Both the position numbers and the translations under genes were made by a program. A DNA stretch of 64,000 nucleotides from the NCBI RefSeq assembly GCF_000003815.2, contig NC_049996.1:7175347-7239346 (forward strand). Direction: 5' to 3'. Each line of letters begins with the position of its first letter. The stretch's first letter is position 1. Shown piece after piece: positions 34,101 to 43,300 of the stretch. The DNA is from Branchiostoma floridae. Its lineage: Eukaryota; Chordata; Leptocardii; Amphioxiformes; Branchiostomatidae. The notes beneath the pieces are model-generated. The model ran no database searches. It saw only the letters and a program-made list of their open reading frames with translations, and was not told where the DNA came from.

Positions 34101-34526
34101 AGAAGTGTGTGGTTATCCATTGTGCAATTAACTGGCTTCTACTGTACTGTACTTTATTGAAATTTTTATGATGGTTTGTCTCCTTCACCGCATGATGAAA
34201 ACCACAGGGAATACCATTTTATTCTTACCAAGAAATAAAATGACCACATATTTAAATCATTTACAATATACAGCCTACCTGGTTGTTCTAGGGGGAAATT
34301 ATAAGTTACTGTGTGATGTGATTGTGGCTGAACTTTCACTGTGTTTGTCTCACTTGACTTAAAAGAAATTTATGAGTAATTTCATTCTTGTTCACTGATT
34401 TAAGTTCTAAAATACATATATGTAGGAGTCTTCTGTTCTAATGCTGTTGTTATTGCATATCTCTCCTCTTTTAGTGAATGTTTTAAGGACGTTATTGCCC
34501 AAAGTCAACCCAGCAACCACCACTGA
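15941..34526 (+). CDS. USP37: USP37-type ubiquitin carboxyl-terminal hydrolase
   Basis: 22 coding exons, all GT-AG and phase-consistent: 15941-16114, 16556-16733, 16968-17122, 17667-17744, 18280-18521, 18762-18853, 19233-19302, 19990-20106, 20587-20715, 21220-21355, 22337-22435, 22878-23035, 23312-23363, 23693-23772, 29008-29214, 29956-30115, 30726-30815, 31098-32538, 33019-33134, 33396-33465, 33768-33906, 34475-34526. They sum to 4035 nt, or 1344 aa (human USP37 is 979). Order: N-terminal PH-like domain (about 1-117); a linker ending in NYTGWSDKNK; Cys box NLGNTCYMNAILQ with catalytic Cys377; DAHEFLSQCLDQLKED; CxxC pairs CTNC and CGQC of the USP fingers; VLILHLKRY; UIM1 (about 733-752); a long acidic linker; KEN box 1145-1147; UIM2 (about 1184-1200); UIM3 (about 1205-1219); and His box GHYISDVYD with His1283. 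In vertebrates it removes ubiquitin from cell-cycle and replication substrates such as cyclin A. The extra length is mostly exon 18. Confidence 0.95.
17195..17370 (+). repeat. tRNA-derived SINE-like relic in USP37 intron 3
   Basis: GTGAGTTCGTATCCCAG resembles a Pol III B box, and it is followed by GGATGGGATGTTAAACC, a phrase common in invertebrate SINE bodies. The A box is unclear, so it is degenerate. Confidence 0.5.
17905..18222. repeat. TG-rich microsatellite in USP37 intron 4
   Basis: About 310 bp of TG dinucleotides interrupted by variant units such as CTGGGTGTTCG and GTTTGTGAGTC. The long Cys/Val-rich and His/Thr-rich frames on both strands are repeat translations. Confidence 0.9.
19425..19771. 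mobile_element. hAT-like MITE, CAGGGCTCGAAAT family, word GTGCACCCA
   Basis: The ends AGGGCTCGAAAT and ATTTCGAGCCCT are inverted repeats flanked by near-identical 8-bp GGAAAAGC / GGAAAAGT (or 6-bp GAAAAG if the C/G is counted in the ends). Both subterminal regions repeat GTGCACCCA many times. It sits in USP37 intron 7 and is non-coding. The sister element is at 43265-43586. Confidence 0.75.
20587..20715 (+). CDS. USP37: USP37 Cys-box exon
   Basis: Exon 9 completes a split Gly codon and encodes FSNLGNTCYMNAILQALR. The Cys of NTCYMN is the USP nucleophile (residue 377 of the joined product), and the Asn five residues before it is the usual oxyanion-hole residue of USPs. The exon ends at a GTGTGTG donor that runs into a short TG repeat. 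Confidence 0.93.
21456..22039 (-). mobile_element. Decayed mariner element in USP37 intron 10
   Basis: The ends CGAGGGGCGTTCAATAAGTA and TACTTATTGAACGCCCCTCG are perfect inverted repeats flanked by TA at 21454-21455 and 22040-22041, the Tc1/mariner target. The minus strand encodes a mariner transposase N terminus, with VECRAVIRFLYLKGCTPKQ, GDDAPSFDLVKRW, FKHGRKS and PRPGRSSSA, which form the helix-turn-helix region and linker. The DDD/DDE(D) catalytic half is missing. At 584 bp it is an internally deleted, inactive copy. Confidence 0.9.
23565..23642 (-). repeat. tRNA-like relic (SINE head or tRNA pseudogene)
   Basis: Read on the minus strand, GCTTGGTTTAGGGG resembles an A box and GGGAGTTTGAATCCTG a B box, at about tRNA spacing. 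No full cloverleaf is evident. It lies in USP37 intron 13. Confidence 0.45.
25744..27010. repeat. Four degenerate tandem copies of a 330-380 bp unit
   Basis: Recognisable copies start at about 25755, 26132, 26487 and 26815. Shared phrases are CAGGTTTTCATC, GGTGCAG, AACAAAACCTAC-like, GGTCGTCGGACA and CATTCAACCTTGCAGCG. The open frames through them are short and differ between copies, so coding is not supported. The array forms the core of the 23892-28881 element. Confidence 0.7.
27360..27465. other. Assembly gap (106 N)
   Basis: A run of N inside the 5 kb intronic element. Repeat collapse at assembly is plausible here. Confidence 0.99.
29008..29214 (+). CDS. USP37: USP37 exon 15 (LHLKRY strand)
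   Basis: It completes the Arg codon begun at 23772 across a 5.2 kb intron and encodes VLILHLKRYNYNHVMSVNRK then LYLTLQSHCTED, which match USP37 VLILHLKRYSFN and LTLSSHCTEN. The frame continues through a Pro-rich stretch to a phase 2 donor, GTATCT. Confidence 0.9.
30320..30690 (+). repeat. SINE-like element in USP37 intron 16
   Basis: CCCTTGGGAAAGGTACTTTA followed by CTAGGTGTAAATCGGTACC is a phrase pair recognised from widespread invertebrate SINE bodies. Ends and target duplication are not clear. Confidence 0.5.
31098..32538 (+). CDS. USP37: USP37 giant exon 18 (acidic linker, KEN box, UIM2-3)
   Basis: A single 1441-nt exon encodes residues 740-1219. It opens with the second half of UIM1 (VRWALENSMVDLQ). 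A basic tract SSKKKRLSSPGG (possible nuclear signal) and QRTLGKWL (residues 905-912, PIP-box-like) follow. A 35-residue internal duplication marked by KEEKTMPRDES and KEEKSIPKDDS comes next, then ESDKENQHP with the KEN degron (32313-32321), then UIM2 EEEDLTRAMEASMAMF and UIM3 EDEDLRKATELSLQ. The C-terminal part matches human USP37 well; the middle is lineage-specific, disordered-looking sequence. Confidence 0.92.
33768..33906 (+). CDS. USP37: USP37 His-box exon
   Basis: It completes the Gly of GHYISDVYDM. His1283 is the general base, and WDDSHVDW supplies the acidic third residue (Asp1300 or 1301). SGYIFFYMD is the canonical USP C-terminal strand. The last exon (34475-34526) adds NECFKDVIAQSQPSNHH and TGA. 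Confidence 0.93.
33984..34144. mobile_element. Tc1/mariner-type MITE in USP37 intron 21
   Basis: The ends CAGTAGAAGCCGATTAATTG and CAATTAACTGGCTTCTACTG are inverted repeats flanked by TA at 33982-33983 and 34145-34146. At 161 bp it is non-coding. Confidence 0.82.
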
Positions 34527-36350
34527 CTGTCCAGTACCGACGAAAACACCAGCCATACATGTAGTCTTCTAGTATAAAAATGTATGTTTTCACAAGTCAG
34601 ATTATGATTCATAGGACAGGGGTTCTATGTTAAAGAGGGGCTTTGTACAGTCATAGTCCACCCCCTGGTACTGACTGCCATAGAGTATACTACAAACACT
34701 GAATGAAATGTCAGGTACAGATATTCATGTACATCTGGTGTGACCTGTAAAATTGTAAATGTTTGTTAATATACAGGATGGTTTCCAAGCTGTTGTAAAG
34801 CAACCTACAAATGCTTGAGCAGTGTTGAAACAGTGAGATTGAGATACATGATTGTACATGTTGTCTATAAGATGTGGAACTGCATCTCCATGGAAACAGT
34901 TTCCAAGACAACCATGTAAACATTAGAGCAAGGTTTATTTACTTTCAGTGCTTACATGTTCTTTATATTTTGTTTCAAGAGTTCTTGTGCAACATTTGAT
35001 GACTGTGTTAGTTCTGCAATTTTGTGAACATCTCAGAAGTTAACTTAAGCTATGATTCGCAATATTAAGTTTTTGCCAACACTGTAACAAACAGCTTGCT
35101 TCCCTGGCTTTCAAAGATTAAAAGAAGACAAAATATATGGTATTTGTACTTAAGAACAGTGGGACTTAAGTTGCTATACATGTACTTTGTTAAGAGTATG
35201 AGTGAAAGTATTTACACAAATGTACAATGTAGTAATATACAAAGATATAAGACATGTTGACTGCTTATGATTTTGGTGATTTGATAAAGATACTGTGGAT
35301 GATGCATGTTGCACTCTTAGTGAATTAAAACTGCCACAACTTAAAGAAAATGTTATATCTTATGTCTAGAGTGATAATTTAATACCTTTTTGTTTATCAT
35401 ATTTTTTCCCCTTTTGAGTTCACTTATTTTGGTAGCAGATAGAATTTACTAAAAGGAAGATGCTGCAAGCTTTAGTTGATCGCATAATGTTGTCCTGCCA
35501 GTTTCTGTTGCAAAGTCTCATTATTTAGTGCAATTAGAAAAATGCATTATAAGTTGTGAATGGCGCACCTACATATCTTGTGTATTCTTATAATTCTACT
35601 ATTAAGAAGTTATTGACAAGCCAAACAGTTAAAGAACTTTGTATGTCTGTTTACCTACAATGCGCAGGTTCTGATCCAAAAGTTATGTTCTATTGTACAT
35701 TGTTTAGCAGGCCTATAATAGCTACGTATACTTGACTTTACAATTACATGCAGTTTCCTTGCGCAATATGCCACTATGTGTGTGCTTGAATCATAGTTGT
35801 ACTTGGGTACAGACATGATGTATTGAGATTTGTATTGGAAAGTTTGCACAATTATTTATAAGCCTATAATGTTGGATAGCCATCAGAATTTCAAGTTACA
35901 TGTACATTGTACAACTCTCTACTGTCTTTTATTCTGGTGACAACAAAACAGCAAATCGCCTTTGTGGTAATCTTAACTTAAATGAGTAACGTTATACATG
36001 TACATATACTTTCTTCAGCTGTCAAAGCCTTATGTCAGATTTTCTAGAATTCTGATGAAAGAAGAAATAAAGCAAAACATGTTTAGTGAAGTGCTGCTTG
36101 GTGATATCTTTTGTTTGCTTTGCTTTAATTACATGTATAATGACTGACAATACAGTCATTTGAGAAAGGTAAGGGTGCAAATCTTGATATTTTGTGTCTT
36201 GTATCAAAATCCACCGTAGTCTTAGCTTCACCTTGTGTTACACAAAATACATAATCTCCAAGCAGATCCTATGGTAGCATAAAAATACATATGTAGTACA
36301 ATGTATCAAAAGCTGGCAAAGGAGTGTAGCTGGTCTAGGAGTGTGCATTG
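34527..36350 (+). other. USP37 3' flank, probable long 3' UTR
   Basis: AT-rich DNA without repeats or reading frames. AATAAA at 36066-36071 is a possible poly(A) signal, which would give a 3' UTR of about 1.55 kb. Nearer ATTAAA-type signals (about 35113) are alternatives. Confidence 0.4.
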
Positions 36351-36358
36351 GCTACTAA

Positions 36359-36720
36359 GGCCACACCAATTTAATTTCTTGGTTCACGGATTTTTTCATA
36401 AAAAATATGGAGCGAGAGGGCGAAATAAAAATAAAAATTGTAAAATGGTTGGGGTAAAGTTAAGGGCTAATCCAAAACATAAAGAATAAAAAGTTTTCAG
36501 CTTGAAAAAAGTACAAAAACACAATTACTGTACAGTAAAAGCACCTGTACCCACACTTTAAGGAGCTTATAATATAAAGGCCAATTTGTTACACCAGAAA
36601 GTTGGTGAATGGTTTCATTGATGGTGAAAATTTGCTGAGTGGTAATTTTCATTTTTATTTTTTTTCCCAAAAAATAGGAGCGAGCGAATCTGTGAACCAA
36701 GAAATTAAATTGGTGTGGCC
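36359..36720. mobile_element. MITE, GGCCACACCAAT family (copy 1, 5' of cyclin Y)
   Basis: The ends GGCCACACCAATTTAATTTC and GAAATTAAATTGGTGTGGCC are inverted repeats flanked by TAA (36356-36358 and 36721-36723), which fits PIF/Harbinger-type targets. A near-identical copy in the opposite internal orientation lies at 57756-58109. Confidence 0.82.
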
Positions 36721-36723
36721 TAA

Positions 36724-37040
36724 TAGTAATAGACACTGGTAAACATCTCAATGCTAAATTAGTTGTGAGTATTCATTCATGTCCTTTATTTTAACTGGAT
36801 GGCCCTGTCAGCCAAAGCCGTTCTTCCCAGAGATCAAAACTGAATTCTAATTTCCAAACAGATATTGGATTGAAAAATGTGTCAAGTTTTCTGGTTTTCA
36901 CACATCAACTGGTAAATTTGAACATTTCTATATCAGCTTGAACCTAAGTGGATAGTAATACTAATAGGCATCCTGAAAGTTGACCCAATAGTGATCCTCC
37001 CAGAAGAAGAGAGCCACAGAGCTCTTTGTGTACTACTAAC
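36724..37040. other. Cyclin Y upstream flank
   Basis: Single-copy-looking DNA between the MITE and the promoter-proximal region, with nothing recognised in it. Confidence 0.35.
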
Positions 37041-37384
37041 CGCGGACTGACGTCAAGGGTTCAGGTGACCAATCAGGGTCAGTGCTCGGCTTGGGACCGC
37101 TCCCTGCACAAGTCTGGAGGATTTCCTGCGTTTTTGCCCCAAATTTCATCGATTTTTCGACAGTTCTGGACATGCAATGATGGAGAAAAGAGGCCTAAGA
37201 AACCACAGAACTGTTTGGAGCCCAGTGCATCCCCTAGCGGCGTGATCGACAGTTTATTTGGCTGCATTTCGGAAGAAGGAGCGAGCCGGTGCGGAAAGCC
37301 CTCTGATCAATCGTGCACGCATCGCGCCGGGACTGACTCTAGTGTTGTTGGTTTTGTCCTAAATCTGACGTTTTTGGACTCAAA
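37040..37384 (+). promoter_or_regulatory. CCNY: Cyclin Y promoter / 5' UTR region with CRE and CCAAT box
   Basis: A perfect cAMP-response element TGACGTCA (37048-37055) is followed 13 bases later by CCAAT (37069-37073, within GACCAATCAGG). The stretch is richer in CG than its flanks, and no TATA box is seen. It runs directly into the CCNY start codon at 37385, so promoter and 5' UTR probably share this interval. Upstream ATGs near 37169-37173 may form a short upstream frame. Confidence 0.55.
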
Positions 37385-40300
37385 ATGGGGAACGCGAATG
37401 CTTGTTGTGTGGCACCACAAGGACAACGGGGGAAAAAGAAGGACAGATCGGATGTTTACGCGCCAGAACCGGAAGTACCGAAGGAAGAAAGCAGCGCGAA
37501 CCTTCAGCACATCAGCGACAGGGAAGTCGCCGAAGGTACCCCCCCCCCCACTTCATCACATGCATGCTTGTTGTTTTTGGGTTAAATAATCACGTAAACA
37601 ATTTTCTACATCAAAAATCTCTTATTCTAATCTTCCCCACGAATTTTCCTTTAGATCTGATCAAGTTGATCGCACGAATCTTCCGAATCCATTGTTTATC
37701 GTGTTTGTGAAATTGACAGACAAAGAGTCGGCCATGTTCAAGCTAAGCTATCAGCTGATAGGGGCTTTGTTTCATCGATTTGTTCTGGGCCTTTCCCTTT
37801 GTCTGGCGTGATCATTGATAATTTAAATTCTTAGACCCCAAATCTATCGGTGGTGCATCGATTTCACCTTTAGATTGTCCTATATATCCACACGATACAA
37901 CACGATACTCGCCCCCCACCCCACACACATGTAGGGCATGTGCCTGACTTCCATTTTTGACAGCTGGACAAAAACCCTTGCCCTACATATCCAACAGGCC
38001 TGTAGTGGTGTACAGTTTGACAAAGCTTCTATAAGGAAATATCCCATCCATGTCCTAAATTCCGCTGCATCATCTGATTTTGAACTCACTACTTCGGACT
38101 TCCTGTTCTTGACTTGCTGAGGTTCACCGTGTTTACTTTGAAATTAGGGGTACAAATACTGGATCAATGGTGACTTGGCATGGACTGTGTACAAGTGCAG
38201 TGGGCTATCTCTGTTTGTGTTTGACTCTGAGGTACCAACATTTGGTCAGCAAATTCTACTAGCATTTGTGCATGGTGGCAAGGCTCATGATAGAAAAGAT
38301 GATGAAGTAAATGATAATTCAATAAGAGAAGTCCATATAAAAATCTTTATTTTACCTGGGCCGTGCTAACATTCGATGCAGGTATTCAGGACAGGGTGAT
38401 AACTTTCTTTGTCATTTCTGGGCCGCGATAATGTTCGATCTGAATGTTCTGGACCGGGTGATAAAAAGCCGTATCACACACTGCTTCAAAGTTTTATCAC
38501 ACTGGCTTCTATCGTATAATTCCAACGTACTCGCGCACACCAGTGCGGCACGTTCTGAAATTCGAACACCTGATTCGGACGTTGGAACATTGCTGTTGCA
38601 ACAGTCATTGTTCGAGGGCACCAAATTTTCTCAACTTCTGGCGCATTTCACATCGAAACATATTTTCTCAGGTGGGTATGACATAAATTTAATAAAATAA
38701 AATACAAAACATCTGATTCTCCTTCGGTCCCAGCCCTCCCATGGGTCAGATCCGACCCGCAGACGGGCTGGTACCTCAGGTGATACGAAGTATACCATGT
38801 TGAATTCTTTATGTGTCCCAAGTGGACCAGCACATTGTATCTTCTAATCAAGTCTAGACTGACATTAACCCAATTAGGATAACATCCTGTCCATGCTTTG
38901 CTCACTCAGTCACTGAGAAAGAAATTATTTGGATGAAATTTGGAGCAGAGGGATACATAATTTGTACATTGTCCTTAAAGTCCTAACTGAACAAGTTCTC
39001 GAATTTGGGAGCGTTGTACAGTGATGTCATTGCAGCAAGAACAAGAAAATACAATCCTTCTAGCTAATTCCCATAGAACTGAAAGACACAAGATGGAAAG
39101 TAAAAGTGGAAATGGGGGAAAGTAAAAGTTACAGTGTGCAGTGACCCTATGGCTTAGGTGATGACGCAAACCCGCGTTTTTGCCATATGAATCAATTTCA
39201 ACGGATTTAGAGGATGGGGTTTGATGCCTAGCTTTGGAAGGTTGTATTCGTCATTTCAGATGGTGACGTCAAGCTGTCAGTCCCATCTAATCTATGGGGA
39301 GCTTGGGGCATGACGCCCAACACATTATACAATGTATCTACTTTAACTTGAAGAGTGTGGTATGGAATGCCTGGACCCGGTGTGCTAGCCTGACAAATGC
39401 AAGTGGCAGCAAAGCCGCATTACATTATCGTTATCAGCATTTATCCTTAATCGAGGACAACTGACTGACCTATTCAACATTATGTTTTGCAAAATCGAAT
39501 ACAGTCGAACTTATACAAGTGAGTCGTGACCATCCGTAGTATTCCGTACACAAGAACCACCTGGCCATTATGACCATCATTTGGTGGTCTCCAAGATCAT
39601 TTTCCCATTGATCCACTATACTGACCACCTGTCCACATCAGTCGTGTGTCCCCTCTAAGTCCAAGTGGTTTTCTTGGGCAGTTTTAACTGGGCATTCATG
39701 TAAATCATAGATTGTCCAGTAAAGCCGCAAGCATTACATTTAACTGTATTGCTCCCATCCATTCAAAAGACCCCCCCCCCCCCCATACATTTACAGTTGT
39801 TCATGTTCAGTGCCATATTTAACATCCCTGCCACCATTCTGCCAACATGTCAGACTTGAAGGATGCAGGAATCCCAACAATGCGGGATAATCTGGTTGAT
39901 GACATCCACTTAAATATACTCCCCTCTCTTTGCCACATACTAATATGTGCTCAACTCACATACCAAGATATTACGTCCATGTAATGCCAGGACTGGAAAT
40001 ACGCACTTACAATTTTAAACTCAGGGAAAACAGACACAACTTACAATATGGTAGGACTTAAAGAAACTAGCTGACTTTTTATGAATCTTAATTAAATCAG
40101 CCAAGTAGCAATGTACAAAATGTACTTCCTCCTAAACTACTGGTATAATAAAATTATGTTCACAGTCCTTTTTGTTGCCCATTGACATTAATTATATCAT
40201 CTTCTTCTTCGGCTCTTGTCGTCTCACGAGATGGTCTATAGCTTCAGTCAGGGCCTCAGTCAGTTACTTTATATCATGCCATAATATTAATAAATATTAT

Positions 40301-43300
40301 CAATGATTGCAAAGGTACATTTACAATTGAACGTCAGGCAAATGTTTACTGGGAGTCTTGGAGAGGGACACCAGCTTTGGTAGTTGCAGAAACATTTTCC
40401 AATTGTAGAATTTGTGACAACATGTGTGATCTTGTAGTTGTACTTGTGGGCAACAGAGATAAAAGCATTTCGATCCCTGACTTACTATTATTTCAGTCAC
40501 ATGCCCTGCATTACGTGCATGGCATGTTATGGTAATGTTAAACCTCTACTGGTAGAGGTCATGTAACTACTTAAACTTCATATTTGGCAATACTTGAAAT
40601 GAACAGTAAACATAACAATCTTGTACGTAATAGCTCAAGCTCTATAACAATGTCATCATATTGTGGGTACCATCTTGTGATCATAAACTGTAAACTGTAC
40701 ATTTCTCTCATCTTGTGCCAGGCTCCTTGAGTACTGTCATTTAGTACATTAAAATGATTTATGTTCAAGGATGACTACAGAAGGCAAAACGTACAATCAA
40801 GGAATTCATAGCACTTACATGTACCTTGTCACAGTGACCGCTGACTGTTAAAATGGTCGTAAAGTTTTTCATCCGTAATGTTATTCTTTGATGTTCCAAG
40901 ATTGCAGGCCTATTCTCAATCTTGCCAGCCAAATAGGCACTAAAACTACATGTACTGTACATCTTCAATGCCATGAATAATGCCTGCGTTAAAAGCATAC
41001 CAATAATCATCTTCAAGAAAGCCCCATTACCCTTGTCGAGAAGGCTATGTTTTTGGTTTGTTACAAGCAAAACTGGAGAAGGCAAGGATGGAACCCAAGG
41101 TGGGTAGGACTTGGTAAAAGAAACATTGATTTCGATAATGGGCCTACTAGCAACTTTTTAGGGTACTGCAGGAGAGCTTCAAGATCTGAGTCAACAATAA
41201 GAATCGCTATTGTGGAGGGACTACAAGAAACCCAGCAGCCACAATAGGGGTGAATTCCAGGCTAATATTTTGGACTACTTGTACATTTCTTTCAAGATTA
41301 CCCACAGTGTAATGGCCTACATGTATATGTGACTGATGAGTGTTTGTGTCTCAGATTCAGGGTTGCAACCATAGGTCACGGTTTCCTATCCCTGAGCTAT
41401 TATGTACCAGGTGTGTCATAACAGGTGTATCTGAATGTGGGTGGATGGAAATCCCCCAGAGCGGTCCAGACAATTATTGCTAACTCAGTTCCTGTGCAAG
41501 ATTTTTTCCTCGAGTCATCGTGCGACCACCTCAGACCCAGTCGTGCTACCCTTCAGCGGGAGGCCCGCGACTATTCCTCACAATCACATGTCTAAAGAAG
41601 AATCGTCGCCGGCGACAGAAGTCGATTATATGCTATTCCCAGGGATCGAAATACTTTTTTTTTGCTACATCACACTCATCAGGCTGCTGTAAATTTGGAA
41701 AGAAACCAGGGATAGGGGTGGGTACCGGTACAGGAAATTCAGGTCCAGGTTCAGTCCAGATTCAGAAGATCAGGTCCAGGTCCAGACCTTACTGTGACAG
41801 TATCTGTGAAAACTTGTGAATGGGCGATACGCAAAACAATGTTCCATTTCGAATTTATTCGCTCCTACGGATTCTGTATATTGGCTTCCACTGGCATTTT
41901 AAAGTCCTATCTTCATTTAAACAATGTTCTAACTTTCACCAAGTTTGACTGTAGAAACTTTGTATCAACTCTCCTTTACCTCGGTCTTGTTATTTAGACC
42001 AGTAAGTCAACTCGTGAAAGCCTGCTGATATAATCTGTTCATTTTCGAATCGGTCCAACATCCTGTCCACTGATTTTTATCAGGTCTGTTTTTTCTGGAC
42101 CGGTCCAACAAGAAAAAAAAACGGTACAGATACCCATCCCTAACCAGGGACATTTACTAGAATTGAATTTTGCTGTGTATTCAACAATCATTGTGCAATG
42201 TTGTAGGATATATAGACTTTCAATATGGTGGCTATGAAAGTCAATATGGCGGCTCTGAAAGGTGGAAATTGACCTTCTAAATCAAAAGTGACAGGTGTTA
42301 AGTAGTTCCTCTGCTTTGGAATTGGAGGCAGACAGTAGGGCATTCCGAAGAAGAAGACAACTTCCTTGATTCCTGTCAGTGCCTGGAAGTTGAATTTACA
42401 ATTTCTTTTGGTCAGAGGAACAGCAAATTCCTTTCCTCATCGTATAGAGAGGTCACATGCATATGAATTAGAATGAATTAGAATGTCTGTGAACAACTAA
42501 CAGCAACCTGTAATGAAGAACACAGTTTCCTTGATTCTCTTTGGGAAGGTAAATTCATAATGTGGAAAGGAATATTTAACTTTCAGGAGTATTTGATCTT
42601 CACAAAAGCTTTTAATAGTTCTGAACCACTTCAACAAGAAACAAACTTTTCATGCTTTATCATGAATTCTTCTTCATTTGAATAGAATTTCACCATCTTA
42701 TTGTAATTTTATCACGTTCAACTGCATGCAGGTCCTTCGGGTGCCATCTTATATTATACCAGATGAGTAAGAGTGTTTGATAATATATCTAGTGAGACAA
42801 TGATAATCTTTGCAGTATTCATCAAGAATTCTACCTAGAGCATGACATATTTGATTTTTCCATATCATATTATGCATTCATACTGTACTGTACTTGAGTG
42901 TGCTTTCTAGTTTTTGTGTCGTATTCGTAATTCATTCCTACAGTCAATTCCTAGTAGTCAATAACTTCACCACATCGCTTTGGTGTAAAAAGCTCCCAGT
43001 ATAATTGCTTTTATCTAAACTGAATCGGGTGGCAATTTTTTTTTTACGTTGGACAGGTTTCCGATATTCAAGTTGGCAACAGCCTATTAGGCCAGGCCAG
43101 TTTAATTTGTCGTGTGCTAAACTCAAGTTCAACTTAAAAACAGAGCCTCAGCTTGTTTATGCCTTAGTCACTCAGTTTCAACAAGAAGAGCCAATTCTTT
43201 GAAATTCGGGTTCAATTACATGCACATTGAAAGCTGCAAGTAACTTCCCAAGATGACCACTTGCAGGGCTCGAAATACCACCTGCATATGCTGGTTTGTG

